Below, one piece after another: positions 17,296 to 26,138 of a DNA stretch of 64,000 bases; the first letter of the stretch is position 1; the number at the start of each line of letters is the position of its first letter. The position numbers and the translations under genes are program-made. This stretch comes from Acidobacteriota bacterium. GTDB lineage: Bacteria > Acidobacteriota > Blastocatellia > Pyrinomonadales > Pyrinomonadaceae. The notes under the pieces were generated by a model that saw nothing but the letters and a program-made list of their open reading frames with translations, was not told the DNA's origin and made no database searches. The DNA lies in NCBI GenBank assembly GCA_003223935.1, contig QHXQ01000058.1, forward strand, positions 1 through 64,000, given 5' to 3'.

Positions 17296-18102
17296 ATGTC
17301 ATCGTCTCAACCCCTCGCCGGTCGCACCATCGTCACCACGCGCGCGCGGGCGCAAGCCGCAGAGTTCGCGGCACTGCTCGAAGGCTATGGCGCGCGCGTC
17401 GTCGCTTGCCCGACCATCGAGATCGTCGAACCGGAAACTTATGCGCCGCTCGATCAGGCGCTGGAGAATCTGTACGGCTACGATTGGTTGATCTTTACGA
17501 GCGTCAATGGTGTGGACTTTTTCCTGCGCCGTCTGGCTGCGCTCGACAAAGACGTGAGCGAACTTGATGCGTTGCGCGTTTGCGCCATCGGCACGGCGAC
17601 GGCGGAGCGTCTGCACGAAGCGCACATACACGTTGATGTCGTGCCTGAACAGTTCAAAGCCGAAGGCGTCTTTGCGGCGTTGGAGAGTTATCTCGGCGGG
17701 CGGGCGCGCTTCGACCGTTTGAATTTTCTGATCCCGCGCGCTGCCATCGCACGAGATTTTTTGCCGCGCGCGCTGGAAGCGGCAGGCGCGCGCGTTGATT
17801 GTGTGCCCGCTTATCGCACCGTGCCGCCGCAGACGACCGAGCGTGCGCGCGTCGAAGCACTGCTCGCGGGCGGCGCGGTTGATTGCATCACGTTCACCAG
17901 TTCTTCAACCGTCAACAACTTCGCGCAACTCTTCGACACGAACGATCTGCGCGCGCTGCTCGCGGGCGTCCGCGTCGCTTGCATCGGCGACATCACGGCG
18001 CGCACTGCCGCAGAGTTTGGCCTCAAGACCGATATTCAACCCAATGAGTTCACCGTCCCCGCGCTCGCAAAAGCTATCGCGGACTACTTCGCTAAATGCT
18101 AA
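17296..18102 (+). CDS. hemD: Uroporphyrinogen-III synthase
   Basis: 268 residues from the ATG at 17296. It closes hydroxymethylbilane to uroporphyrinogen III with inversion of ring D. This family diverges strongly; the recognisable parts are the N-terminal GRTIVTTRARAQAAEFAALL, YDWLIFTSVNGVDFFL, CAIGTATAERL and the second-domain CITFTSSSTVNNF, CIGDITARTAAEFG. The two halves fit the two-domain fold. Position right after hemC (26-nt gap) supports the call. The response regulator gene follows after 7 nt, so it may be in the same transcript. Confidence 0.93.
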   Translation: MSSSQPLAGRTIVTTRARAQAAEFAALLEGYGARVVACPTIEIVEPETYAPLDQALENLYGYDWLIFTSVNGVDFFLRRLAALDKDVSELDALRVCAIGTATAERLHEAHIHVDVVPEQFKAEGVFAALESYLGGRARFDRLNFLIPRAAIARDFLPRALEAAGARVDCVPAYRTVPPQTTERARVEALLAGGAVDCITFTSSSTVNNFAQLFDTNDLRALLAGVRVACIGDITARTAAEFGLKTDIQPNEFTVPALAKAIADYFAKC

Positions 18103-18109
18103 ACTCCCA

Positions 18110-19555
18110 ATGATGACACAGGGACGCATACTTGTGGTTGACGACGATCCGCTCCTGCTCGACACCTTGCGCGAGATTCTGACGGCGGGCGGCTTCGACA
18201 CGCATGCCGAAACCGACGGGCGCGCGGCGCTCGCGCATCTAGCCGAGTTTCGCCCCGACGTCGTCATCACAGACGTGAAGATGCCCGGTCTCGACGGCTT
18301 CGCCCTGTTGCGCAAAGTGCGCGAGCGCGAACCGGAGTTGCCTGTGATCCTCTTGACCGGTGAAGGTTCAGTCGAGATGGCGCTGCGGGCTGTGCGCGAA
18401 GAGGGCGCATATCATTTCTTAGAGAAGCCGGTTGATAACGAGCAGTTGCTTGAAGTGACTGCGCGGGCGTTCGTGCAAGGTGCGGCGGGCCGTATGCGTG
18501 CAGCCTTGAATGCCGAACTGAAAGAGCGCGGTGCGTTCCGCCAACTGATCGGCAATTCCGAACCAATGCGCCGTGTCTATCAACTGATCGAGCAGGTCGC
18601 GCCGTCGTCTGCGTCTGTCTTGATCACGGGCGAATCGGGCACGGGTAAAGAGATGGTCGCGCGCACGATTCACGAACTCAGCCCGCGCCGGTTGCACGAG
18701 TTTGTGGCGATCAACTGCTCTGCGATCCCTGAGACGTTGATGGAGTCGGAACTGTTCGGGCACGAGCGCGGCGCATTCACGGGCGCAAGCATGCGCCGGC
18801 AAGGCTGCTTCGAGTTGGCGAACGGCGGCACACTCCTGCTCGACGAGATCGCGGAGATGCCTGCGCTCCTGCAAGCGAAACTTTTGCGTGTGCTTGAAGA
18901 ACGAACCGTTAGACGACTCGGCGGCGGGCAAGAGATTCCGATCAACGTGCGCGTGCTCGCCGCGACCAACCGTGAGCCGCACGCGGCCGTGCGCGCCGGT
19001 GTGTTGCGCGAAGACCTGCTCTATCGCTTGAACGTCATCACGATTGAGTTGCCCGCCTTGCGCCAGCGCAAACAGGACTTGCCGCTTCTTGCGCAGCACC
19101 TGATCAATCAACTCGCCGAACGCCACGAACGCCCCGCGCGCTTTCTCAGCCCCGCCGCGCTCGACGTCCTAAAGTCGCATCACTGGCCCGGCAACGTGCG
19201 CGAACTGCGCAACGTGATTGAGCGCGCCGTCATTATCTGTTCGGGCGACACCATCGAACGTCATCACATCGCACCCTATCCGCTCGACCAACGCGCCCGC
19301 GCCCGCAGCGAAGATACGATCACTTTGCCCGTCGGCACGCCCATCTTCGAGGTCGAACGCCAGATGATCCTGCGCACGCTGCAAAAGACCGACAACAACA
19401 AGACGCGCGCCGCAGAGCTTTTGCAGATCAGCCTCAAGACCCTGCACAACAAGCTGCGGCTCTATCGTGAGCTAAATCTGCTCGACACCAAAACGCAGAC
19501 GCCACAACCCGAAGCACGCGCACACACACGCACAGACGACTCTCTGTCTGATTAG
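18110..19555 (+). CDS. Sigma-54-dependent response regulator (NtrC/AtoC type)
   Basis: 481 residues. Receiver domain ~6-118 with acidic pocket DDD (11-13), phosphoacceptor D55 in ITDVKMPG, T83 and K106. AAA+ domain ~145-385 with Walker A GESGTGKE (174-181), the sigma-54 contact loop GAFTGA (221-226), Walker B GGTLLLDEI, and R-finger area. A Fis-type helix-turn-helix sits at the C-terminus (TRAAELLQISLKTLHNKLR). It activates sigma-54 promoters once phosphorylated. The cognate sigma factor gene is in this window at 43127-44698. No histidine kinase is adjacent, so it looks like an orphan. ATG doublet at 18110/18113; either could start. Confidence 0.95.
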   Translation: MMTQGRILVVDDDPLLLDTLREILTAGGFDTHAETDGRAALAHLAEFRPDVVITDVKMPGLDGFALLRKVREREPELPVILLTGEGSVEMALRAVREEGAYHFLEKPVDNEQLLEVTARAFVQGAAGRMRAALNAELKERGAFRQLIGNSEPMRRVYQLIEQVAPSSASVLITGESGTGKEMVARTIHELSPRRLHEFVAINCSAIPETLMESELFGHERGAFTGASMRRQGCFELANGGTLLLDEIAEMPALLQAKLLRVLEERTVRRLGGGQEIPINVRVLAATNREPHAAVRAGVLREDLLYRLNVITIELPALRQRKQDLPLLAQHLINQLAERHERPARFLSPAALDVLKSHHWPGNVRELRNVIERAVIICSGDTIERHHIAPYPLDQRARARSEDTITLPVGTPIFEVERQMILRTLQKTDNNKTRAAELLQISLKTLHNKLRLYRELNLLDTKTQTPQPEARAHTRTDDSLSD

Positions 19556-19579
19556 CCGCACAACGAGTTGAACTTTGTT

Positions 19580-20230
19580 CTAACGCAAGACTGCGCGCAT
19601 CTGCTCGTATTGCTCCGCCAGATCGTTTGGCCCTGTGATGCAAAGTTGTAAGTCGCGTATGAGGCCATCGTGAAGCCCGTAAATCCAACCGTGAATCGTC
19701 AACTCCTGCCCGCGCGCCCAAGCATTCTGCACAATAGTTGTCTGGCAGACGTTGACGACCTGCTCAATCACGTTTAGTTCGCACAGACTCGTCAGCCGCG
19801 CCTCCGTATCGCCGAGCGCCGACAGATGCGCCGCATACTTCTCCCGCACGTCCTGCACGTGGCGCAGCCAGTTGTCAATCAATCCCAGTTGCTCATTTTG
19901 CAGCACCGCTCTGACGCCGCCGCAGCCGTAGTGCCCGCACACAATGATGTGCTTGACGTGCAGCACTTCGACAGCGAACTGCATCACCGATAGACAGTTC
20001 AGGTCCGTGTGCGCGACGACGTTTGCGACGTTCCGATGAACAAACAACTCGCCGGGCATCAGACCGACGATCACATTGGCTGGCACGCGACTATCCGAAC
20101 AACCGATCCACAAATACTCCGGCGCTTGCTGCTCGGCGAGCGTCGCAAAAAATTCCGGGTCACGCGCTCTGATCTCGTCAGCCCACGCACGATTATTAGC
20201 CAACAAATGTTCAAGCTTAGGTTTGTTCAT
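19580..20230 (-). CDS. Beta-class carbonic anhydrase
   Basis: 216 residues from the ATG at 20230. It interconverts CO2 and bicarbonate with a zinc ion. The zinc ligands are seen as C in IGCSDSRV (with the Asp-Arg dyad) and H plus C in CGHYGCGG, in family order. MPGELFVHRNVAN and HGWIYGLHDG are further landmarks of the beta class (plant/E. coli Can type). Convergent with the response regulator gene. It marks the end of the GC-rich block before the AT-richer segment that starts near 20246. Confidence 0.95.
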   Translation of the reverse strand: MNKPKLEHLLANNRAWADEIRARDPEFFATLAEQQAPEYLWIGCSDSRVPANVIVGLMPGELFVHRNVANVVAHTDLNCLSVMQFAVEVLHVKHIIVCGHYGCGGVRAVLQNEQLGLIDNWLRHVQDVREKYAAHLSALGDTEARLTSLCELNVIEQVVNVCQTTIVQNAWARGQELTIHGWIYGLHDGLIRDLQLCITGPNDLAEQYEQMRAVLR

Positions 20231-20327
20231 ACGACCGATTATCATTGACGCAGATAAAACACTTGAGATTTAAGAAATGCTGTCGAGACTTCGGGGTGAA
20301 TAGGCTGTGATGTCGTGGGGTGCCGCA

Positions 20328-20894
20328 CTATTCAACTTTGGCATAGACATCCTTCATGCCAAGCTCGCAACCGATAGCATTGAGCTTTATCACGTCTTCG
20401 GCATCGTGATACTCGGAATACCGCCACTCCCGATTACTCTGCCGCACGTATTGCTCGATTCGATACGGGTCTTGGGCCACAAGCAGATACTCCGTCAGCG
20501 ATTCGATAGCCTGATACTGCTCAAACTTCTTGCCCCGATCATAAGCCTCTGTAGATTCAGACAAGACTTCTATCACGACAACCGGATTAAGCAGCGTATC
20601 ATTCTCCGCATCAGCAAACTTCTCTTCATCGCACGCCACGACCATATCCGGGTAAGTATATTTTCCCGTCGCGCTCACTTTCACGCGCATATCGCTCGGA
20701 TAAACATTGCACGGGCGCTCAAGCAACTGATTGCCCAAAATACGAATGATATTCGCCGTGATCAGATTATGCCGCTTGCTTGCGCCCACCATCGCAAACA
20801 TCTCACCCGCAAAATACTCATGCTTAATCTCAGACTTCCGCTCAATGGCTAGATATTCTTCCGGCGATAGCAAAGTTTTACGTTGAGAAGACAT
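20328..20894 (-). CDS. Uma2-family (DUF820) endonuclease-like protein
   Basis: 188 residues of the restriction-endonuclease-fold family first amplified in cyanobacteria. The catalytic-site pattern is visible: PDMVVACDE (acidic residue after Pro), then NPVVVIEVLSEST (the E-x-L element) and YDRGKKFEQYQ with lysines. The N-terminal LSPEEYLAIERKSEIKHEYFAGEMFAM matches the family start. The function is uncertain; these proteins often occur in mobile or cassette-like gene sets. The GC content is clearly lower than that of neighbours, suggesting acquisition. The next gene upstream is a TIR/TPR-like gene with the same orientation, and an attC-like sequence lies between them. Confidence 0.88.
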   Translation of the reverse strand: MSSQRKTLLSPEEYLAIERKSEIKHEYFAGEMFAMVGASKRHNLITANIIRILGNQLLERPCNVYPSDMRVKVSATGKYTYPDMVVACDEEKFADAENDTLLNPVVVIEVLSESTEAYDRGKKFEQYQAIESLTEYLLVAQDPYRIEQYVRQSNREWRYSEYHDAEDVIKLNAIGCELGMKDVYAKVE

Positions 20895-20949
20895 AAGCGT
20901 CTCACTCCTTCATCACGTAATTTATTCTAAGATGTGAGTAGAGGCAATG

Positions 20950-21059
20950 ACATAGCGCCGGAATTCACCCGCGCCGAGCGAACTGCATCCTATTAAACCG
21001 CTAGGGCACAATGATGAAAGAGATGCTATTGAGGCGTCGGGTTCAATGAGTTATTAGGT
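20950..21059 (-). other. attC-like (integron cassette recombination site) candidate, degenerate
   Basis: Read on the minus strand, five bases after the stop of the TIR/TPR gene, the sequence begins ACCTAAT and continues AACTCATTGAACCCGACGCC. The 110-nt stretch ends CGGCGCGGGTGAATTCCGGC then GCTATGT. Known attC sites begin RYYYAAC, continue with an AACTCATTCAAGC-like arm and finish with CGGCTTAAYTC-like then GTTRRRY. Both outer cores deviate by one or two bases, and the internal arms are only partly complementary. Position and length (110 nt) fit a cassette site. I hold this as a candidate. Confidence 0.35.
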
Positions 21060-21065
21060 GGCATG

Positions 21066-22409
21066 CTAGACAGCCTCTAGCTTATCAATAATACTTTCAA
21101 CCTGAGTTCGCAAATTGCCATGAACAACATCAGCTTTTAGATAGTCTCGTAGAGGGCCAAGGACAGAGGCAATGGTATCTTTACGTTGTTCTTTTGGCAC
21201 AGCTTCAATAGCGGTCATTATTACCTTGTGCGCTTCCTCAAATTGTTCCGCGAAAAGTAGTGCGTCGGCTAAATCAAATCTGCGCCAATAATTTTCTGGT
21301 TCTTCTACAACCATATGGCGGCAAAGATGAATTTGCTTGCGGAAGCCCTCTTTAGCTTGGTCAAGTAGCTTGGAGTCCCACTTTGAAAGCAAAAGATCCA
21401 AACGAGCCACATTCAAACCTGAGTAAAGATCATATTTGTTAAGTTTATGCGCTTCATTGTAACTGTTTCGAGCCTCCTCCAATGATTTTTCATTATAAAG
21501 GGTTGGAGCGCCAGCCATTCCTAATCTCCTAAGAGCGCCTCCCAAATTACTCCAAGCCTCAGCATCGTTAGGCGCAAGGCGTACAGCTTCACGAAGATAG
21601 GTCACTGCGCTTTCAGGCTTCATCATTTTGCTGAAGCAGACACCTAGTTCTCTATGCGCCATAGCGTTATTAGGATCAAGCCTCCGCACAACTTCCAGCG
21701 ACTTTATAGCTTCATCGTATCTGCTTAATCCTCTATAAGCCTTTCCTAGTTCCAGAGAAGCCTCTACCGATGCAGGATTAGCTTCCACAGCTTGTATGAG
21801 CAGCGCTACACGATCACTCAGCTTTTCTGTTGCCATTGCCGCACGAAGTAAGTCTTCGCCGCGAGACTTTCTGAGGCGCTCAATCTCAGCCTCAAGATTT
21901 TCGAGCTTAGCCTTGGTTATATTGATAAACTCACTGTTGAGACGAACAGGGCTGTCACATATGTTGTTTTTTAGCCCGTCCTCAATTGCAGCCACAATAT
22001 CGTCTACGGCTTTGATAAGAATGTCGGGATAATAAAGAATTGCGCGATTTGCGAACACGTTGAATTTAAGGTCTTCCACGTTTTGCGAGATGGGAACGGT
22101 GACCCGATCACGTAAAGCCCACCTCACGCCCAGTTCGAGATAAACATTTGGGTTAGCACCTGTAAGATCGGCGATGTAGATGTCAGCATCGCGAGCTTCA
22201 CTAAACATAGAAGCATGAATGACGCCAGCCTGTCTCTTGTCTTTCTCTATAACCAACTCGACTTTGCGTCCTAATTTTGCGCTTAGTTTCTCTATAACTG
22301 GTTTAAGAAGATTCTCCTTCACAGCTTCCGGGTTTTTATAAATTGCATTTGGCCCCATATTTGTGCCGGGCATAGCAACGAAGACCCGGAGTGAATTTGA
22401 ATCAGCCAT
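21066..22409 (-). CDS. TIR/deoxyribosyltransferase-like domain fused to TPR repeats
   Basis: 447 residues. N-terminal ~1-125: RVFVAMPGTN, then SEARDADIYIADLTGANPNV followed by YLELGVRWAL and VTVPIS. This order (small Rossmann-like sheet, A-D-L-T, glutamate in YLELG) resembles nucleoside 2-deoxyribosyltransferase and prokaryotic TIR-like NAD-processing domains, where the ELG glutamate is catalytic. A coiled coil follows (~160-190, AKLENLEAEIERLRKSRGE), then TPR units to the end (for example PASVEASLELGKAYRGLSRYD). The GC content is markedly lower than in flanking genes. An effector with TPR sensor is a common defence layout, but activity is inferred. It sits upstream of a Uma2 gene and between attC-like sequences. 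Confidence 0.6.
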   Translation of the reverse strand: MADSNSLRVFVAMPGTNMGPNAIYKNPEAVKENLLKPVIEKLSAKLGRKVELVIEKDKRQAGVIHASMFSEARDADIYIADLTGANPNVYLELGVRWALRDRVTVPISQNVEDLKFNVFANRAILYYPDILIKAVDDIVAAIEDGLKNNICDSPVRLNSEFINITKAKLENLEAEIERLRKSRGEDLLRAAMATEKLSDRVALLIQAVEANPASVEASLELGKAYRGLSRYDEAIKSLEVVRRLDPNNAMAHRELGVCFSKMMKPESAVTYLREAVRLAPNDAEAWSNLGGALRRLGMAGAPTLYNEKSLEEARNSYNEAHKLNKYDLYSGLNVARLDLLLSKWDSKLLDQAKEGFRKQIHLCRHMVVEEPENYWRRFDLADALLFAEQFEEAHKVIMTAIEAVPKEQRKDTIASVLGPLRDYLKADVVHGNLRTQVESIIDKLEAV

Positions 22410-22474
22410 CTATATTTCCTCTCTATGCATTATCCAGCATTTTATTTCATCTTCTTCATCCAACCACCGTTGCC

Positions 22475-22536
22475 ATCTAACTACTATTATACCGCACTAT
22501 GCGGTCTAACAACCCCACGATGAATGTTAGACCGCA
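22475..22536 (-). other. attC-like element or hairpin upstream of the TIR/TPR gene
   Basis: On the minus strand GTCTAAC (fits the RYYYAAC core) and, 44 nt later, GTTAGAT (fits GTTRRRY) enclose an internal perfect hairpin ACCGCA-TAG-TGCGGT. The 58-nt span is at the short end of the attC size range. The alternative reading is a plain 12-bp inverted repeat ATGCGGTCTAAC / GTTAGACCGCAT (22499-22510 and 22526-22537) with a 15-nt loop. It lies between the tricorn-like gene stop and the TIR/TPR start. Confidence 0.3.
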
Positions 22537-22560
22537 TGCGACATGTATCGGTGATGAAGC

Positions 22561-25500
22561 TCAACGTTGCGCGCGTGTGCCGAGTTGGTTGAGCAGTTCG
22601 CGGACGGCTGCGTCGAGTTGTGAATCGTGACCGGCGAGGGTTTCGCCAATCGGGCGGGTGATGGGTATGTCAACGGGGCGCGGGTGGAGTTCCATGTCTG
22701 TGCCGTCGTTGGCGGTGACTTTGATGAAGGGGAGACGAAAGATCGTGCCGTCAATGAGTGCTTGATTCGAGGTATAGACGATCCAGCCGGCGGTCGGTTC
22801 ACCGACGACTTTGCCGAGATGCAGGGCGCGATAGCCTTCGGTGAAATCTTCAGCGTCGGAGAGCGAGTGGCGATTGGTGATGAGGATTGTGGGGCGTTCG
22901 AGCGCGCGTTGGCCGAGGGCTGTGCGCGCGGGCGCGCTCGTGTAGCCGCGCGGCGTCATCGTCAGATAACCGCGCCGCGCGAGCACGTCAATCGCATAGA
23001 CGTTGACGAAGCCGCCGTTGTTGTTGCGCACGTCAATCACGACGCCTTCGCGCGTGCTGTTCTCCGCATCGAGGTCAACGTAGAGTTGGGCGAGCGCGGC
23101 GGCGCTCATGTCGAACATGTGCACGTAGCCGAGCCGGCCGTTGCTCGCGCGTGCGACGTAAGCGCGATTGGCTTCGACCCACTGACGATAGAGCAAGCCC
23201 TTCTCCGTCGCCGCGTTGACCGGGCGCACGGCCGCCTCGCGCCTGTCCGCGCCATCGGCGGATGAGGCGATGGTGAGACTCACACGGCGGCCCGTTTTAT
23301 AGTTGAGCAGGTCGTCAAGGTTCGTGTGCGCGTCAAGCGTGTGCCCGTCAACGGCGAGCAGATAATCACCGACCTTGATGTTGCTTGCGAGCGCGGCGGG
23401 GCTGAGCGGAATGATCTCTGTGATCTTCAACTTACCATTCGTCTCATACTCGCGCCGGTCGAAGCGCAGGCCGAGCCGGCCCGTTGTTGGTTGATTCGCG
23501 TTGGGCGGCCCGCTTGCGCCAAGGTGTGAGCCGTTCAGTTCGCCGATCATTAGTTGCAACAGACGGCGCACCTCGTCGGGCGTGCGCGCGCCTGCGACGC
23601 GCGGCTCGTATTCGGCGCGCACCTGTTCCCAGTTCGCGCCGTGATAGGCGGGATCGTAGTAGTTGTCGCGCAGGTACGACCAAGCTTCGTGGAACACTTC
23701 CATCTTCTCGCGCGCGAAATCAACGTCCATCTCGGCGGCGACGGCGAGCGCGCGCGCGCGGCCGTCGAGCGAGACGATGTTGATGCGGCCGTTCTCGAGA
23801 TAGAAGACATCCTTGCTATCGGGCGAAAACTGCGCCCAAGACTTCCCGCCCGGCGTCGAGGTCAACTGTTTTGCGACCGCAGGCTCGCGCGCCAGTTCAT
23901 CGAGCGAGTAGATGTAAAGGTTCTCTTGATTCGCGGCGGCCGCGATCATCAAGACCCACTTGCCGTCGGGACTGATCGTCTGATAGCCCACGTCCACGCC
24001 GACCGGCGGCAGACTCAAGCGCCGACGTATCTCTTCAAAGTCGATCTGCACGGGCTTCACGCTCGGCCTTCTGCCTTCAGGGCTAGGTGAAGGCGAAGGC
24101 GAGGGCTGTGCGGTTGGCGTCGGCACTGCGTTGGGTGCTTCGCGCGCTGGCTCAGGGCTGGTCGGTTGATTCTCTGGGCGCGTGATGGGCGTGACGGTCT
24201 TCGGCGTCTCCTCTTTGAAGAGGTCGCGGAACTGATCTTCGCGAAACTTCGGCGTGCGCGGGATCAGATCAATGCGCGCGAGTTGATTGTTCTCGGTGCG
24301 TTGGCCTGTGTCGAACAGTATGAACGTGCCGTCGGGACTCCAAGAGACCGTGTTGCTGTTCGCGTTCGCAATGAAGCTGACGGGCCGGCTCGTGCCGCCA
24401 TCAATGGGCGCGACGAAGACGTTTCTGAACTGCTCGACGGGCATGTAAGCGAGCCAACGACTATCGGGCGACCAGATGAAAGGACGATCAGAGATGAACG
24501 GTTGCCGCTCAAGCGGCGTGGTCGCAACCACGCGCTCTTGTTTTGTGCTCACCTCAAGCACGCGCAACTCTTTCGCGCCGCGTTGGAAGGCGATCCATTT
24601 GCCGTCGGGCGAGAACAGCGGCTTGGAATCGTCGGCCGCGTCGCGCGTTAGTTGCGTCTCGGCGTTTGTCGCAAAGTCGTAGAGGAAGAGATGCGTCGGG
24701 CCGTCGCGGTCTGAGACATAGACGAGGCGGCGGCTGTCGGGCGACCAAGCGATCTGCGATTCGTCGGCTGCGCTGACTGTGACGCGCGCCGCATCGCCGC
24801 CATCTGTGGCAGAGGCCGCAAAGACTTCGCCGCGCACGACGAACGCGACCTTCTTGCCGTCGGGCGAAAGCTGTAGCTCCTGAATCTGATCGCTCATGCG
24901 CACGTGTTCAATCGCCGGCCCCGCAGATGCGCCGCGCCGCGTGATCGCAACTTCGCTCGCGCGGCCGCTCTCTGTATCCAATTTCCAGATGCGGAAGTTG
25001 TGCTCGAAGACGATCTCGCGGCCGTCGTAAGAGATGTTGGGCCAGAGCACGCGCCCGTCTGTGAAGTTGGTGAGGCGCGTGTAATCATCGCGCCCGACGG
25101 TGACGCGCCAGATGTTCTGCGCGCCGCCGCGCACTGATTGCAGTTTGCCATCCGTGCGATCAGACACATAGAAAAGCCTGCGCCCGTCGCCGCTCCACAT
25201 CGGCCAGACCTCTTTCGCATCGCCGCCCTGTGTGACGCGCTCGTAAGTCGGCTGCGCGCTGTCTGTGCCACGCAGTAGCCACACTTCCGATTCGTCAATG
25301 TGGCTGTGCCCGTAGCGCCACCATTGCTGCGAGACGATGCCGCGCGCTGTGAACGCGAGCGTCGCGCCATCGGGCGCGGGCGCAGAAAAATATTCGTTCA
25401 CATAACGGTCGGCGCTGACCTGCATCGGCGTGCCGCCGTCAACAGAGACGCGGAAGAGATCGTTCATGCCCGCAATGTCACGGCTGGTCGAAGAGAAGTA

Positions 25501-25929
25501 GAGCCAGCGGCCGTCGCGCGACCATGCGTCGAGTTGATCAAAGGCATCATCGAAAGTGAGGCGGCGCAGGTCGCCCGTGTCGAACGTCAAGACGTAGATG
25601 TCGCCGTTGCCGGTGCGCGTGGAGACGAAGGCGAGTTGTTTACCGTCGGGCGAATAGAGCGGGCGCGATTCGTTCGCCGGATGCGAGACGAGCAGACGCG
25701 CCGCGCCGCCCGATGACGACACAGTCCAGATGTCGCCGCCCGAAACAAAAGCGATCTCCGTGCGATCAGGCGCGAGCGCCGGTTCGGTGAAATAAGGCAA
25801 AGCTGTCGCCGTGTTTGCCGCGCCGCTTGGCGTGCTGCTCGGCTGCGTCTGTGCGTCAAGACTGAGCGTGAACGTGAGCGTCAAGCTCAATGCGAGTGGG
25901 CAAACAAATAGCTTGCGGAAACAGGACAT
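22561..25929 (-). CDS. Tricorn-like protease with two propellers, PDZ and S41 peptidase domain
   Basis: 1122 residues from the ATG at 25929, fixed by GGAGG just upstream and by the signal peptide that starts there. Order: signal peptide; first WD40/PD40 propeller (~30-330) with repeated YSPDGKQLAFVS; second propeller (~350-600); a Pro/Ser-rich linker (~620-660); a third small sheet region; S41 peptidase core with tail-binding EVFHEAWSYLRDNYYD, PDZ (~860-930, GLRFDRREYETNGKLKI, ALASNIKVGDYLLAVDG) and the catalytic region DVRNNNGG, then NRHSLSDAEDFTEGY whose serine should be the nucleophile. Tricorn proteases trim oligopeptides. A signal peptide puts this one outside the cytoplasm, unlike archaeal tricorn. 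Confidence 0.92.
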   Translation of the reverse strand: MSCFRKLFVCPLALSLTLTFTLSLDAQTQPSSTPSGAANTATALPYFTEPALAPDRTEIAFVSGGDIWTVSSSGGAARLLVSHPANESRPLYSPDGKQLAFVSTRTGNGDIYVLTFDTGDLRRLTFDDAFDQLDAWSRDGRWLYFSSTSRDIAGMNDLFRVSVDGGTPMQVSADRYVNEYFSAPAPDGATLAFTARGIVSQQWWRYGHSHIDESEVWLLRGTDSAQPTYERVTQGGDAKEVWPMWSGDGRRLFYVSDRTDGKLQSVRGGAQNIWRVTVGRDDYTRLTNFTDGRVLWPNISYDGREIVFEHNFRIWKLDTESGRASEVAITRRGASAGPAIEHVRMSDQIQELQLSPDGKKVAFVVRGEVFAASATDGGDAARVTVSAADESQIAWSPDSRRLVYVSDRDGPTHLFLYDFATNAETQLTRDAADDSKPLFSPDGKWIAFQRGAKELRVLEVSTKQERVVATTPLERQPFISDRPFIWSPDSRWLAYMPVEQFRNVFVAPIDGGTSRPVSFIANANSNTVSWSPDGTFILFDTGQRTENNQLARIDLIPRTPKFREDQFRDLFKEETPKTVTPITRPENQPTSPEPAREAPNAVPTPTAQPSPSPSPSPEGRRPSVKPVQIDFEEIRRRLSLPPVGVDVGYQTISPDGKWVLMIAAAANQENLYIYSLDELAREPAVAKQLTSTPGGKSWAQFSPDSKDVFYLENGRINIVSLDGRARALAVAAEMDVDFAREKMEVFHEAWSYLRDNYYDPAYHGANWEQVRAEYEPRVAGARTPDEVRRLLQLMIGELNGSHLGASGPPNANQPTTGRLGLRFDRREYETNGKLKITEIIPLSPAALASNIKVGDYLLAVDGHTLDAHTNLDDLLNYKTGRRVSLTIASSADGADRREAAVRPVNAATEKGLLYRQWVEANRAYVARASNGRLGYVHMFDMSAAALAQLYVDLDAENSTREGVVIDVRNNNGGFVNVYAIDVLARRGYLTMTPRGYTSAPARTALGQRALERPTILITNRHSLSDAEDFTEGYRALHLGKVVGEPTAGWIVYTSNQALIDGTIFRLPFIKVTANDGTDMELHPRPVDIPITRPIGETLAGHDSQLDAAVRELLNQLGTRAQR

Positions 25930-26138
25930 GCGTGCCTCCAATGCGAGCAGAAGATGGTTGATTGCAAGTGTTGATGCCAGCGTGCGCAGCATTGACTACG
26001 AATATATTTTCCGTAAGGGTGACGGCAATATAACAGACAAAGCGGCAGGGACGAAAAACTTTTCCGCCGCCAACGCGCGCTGCTCGCCCGCATTTGCGCT
26101 TGCCTCCGGCGCTCGCCTAATGCTACTTATCGCCGCGC

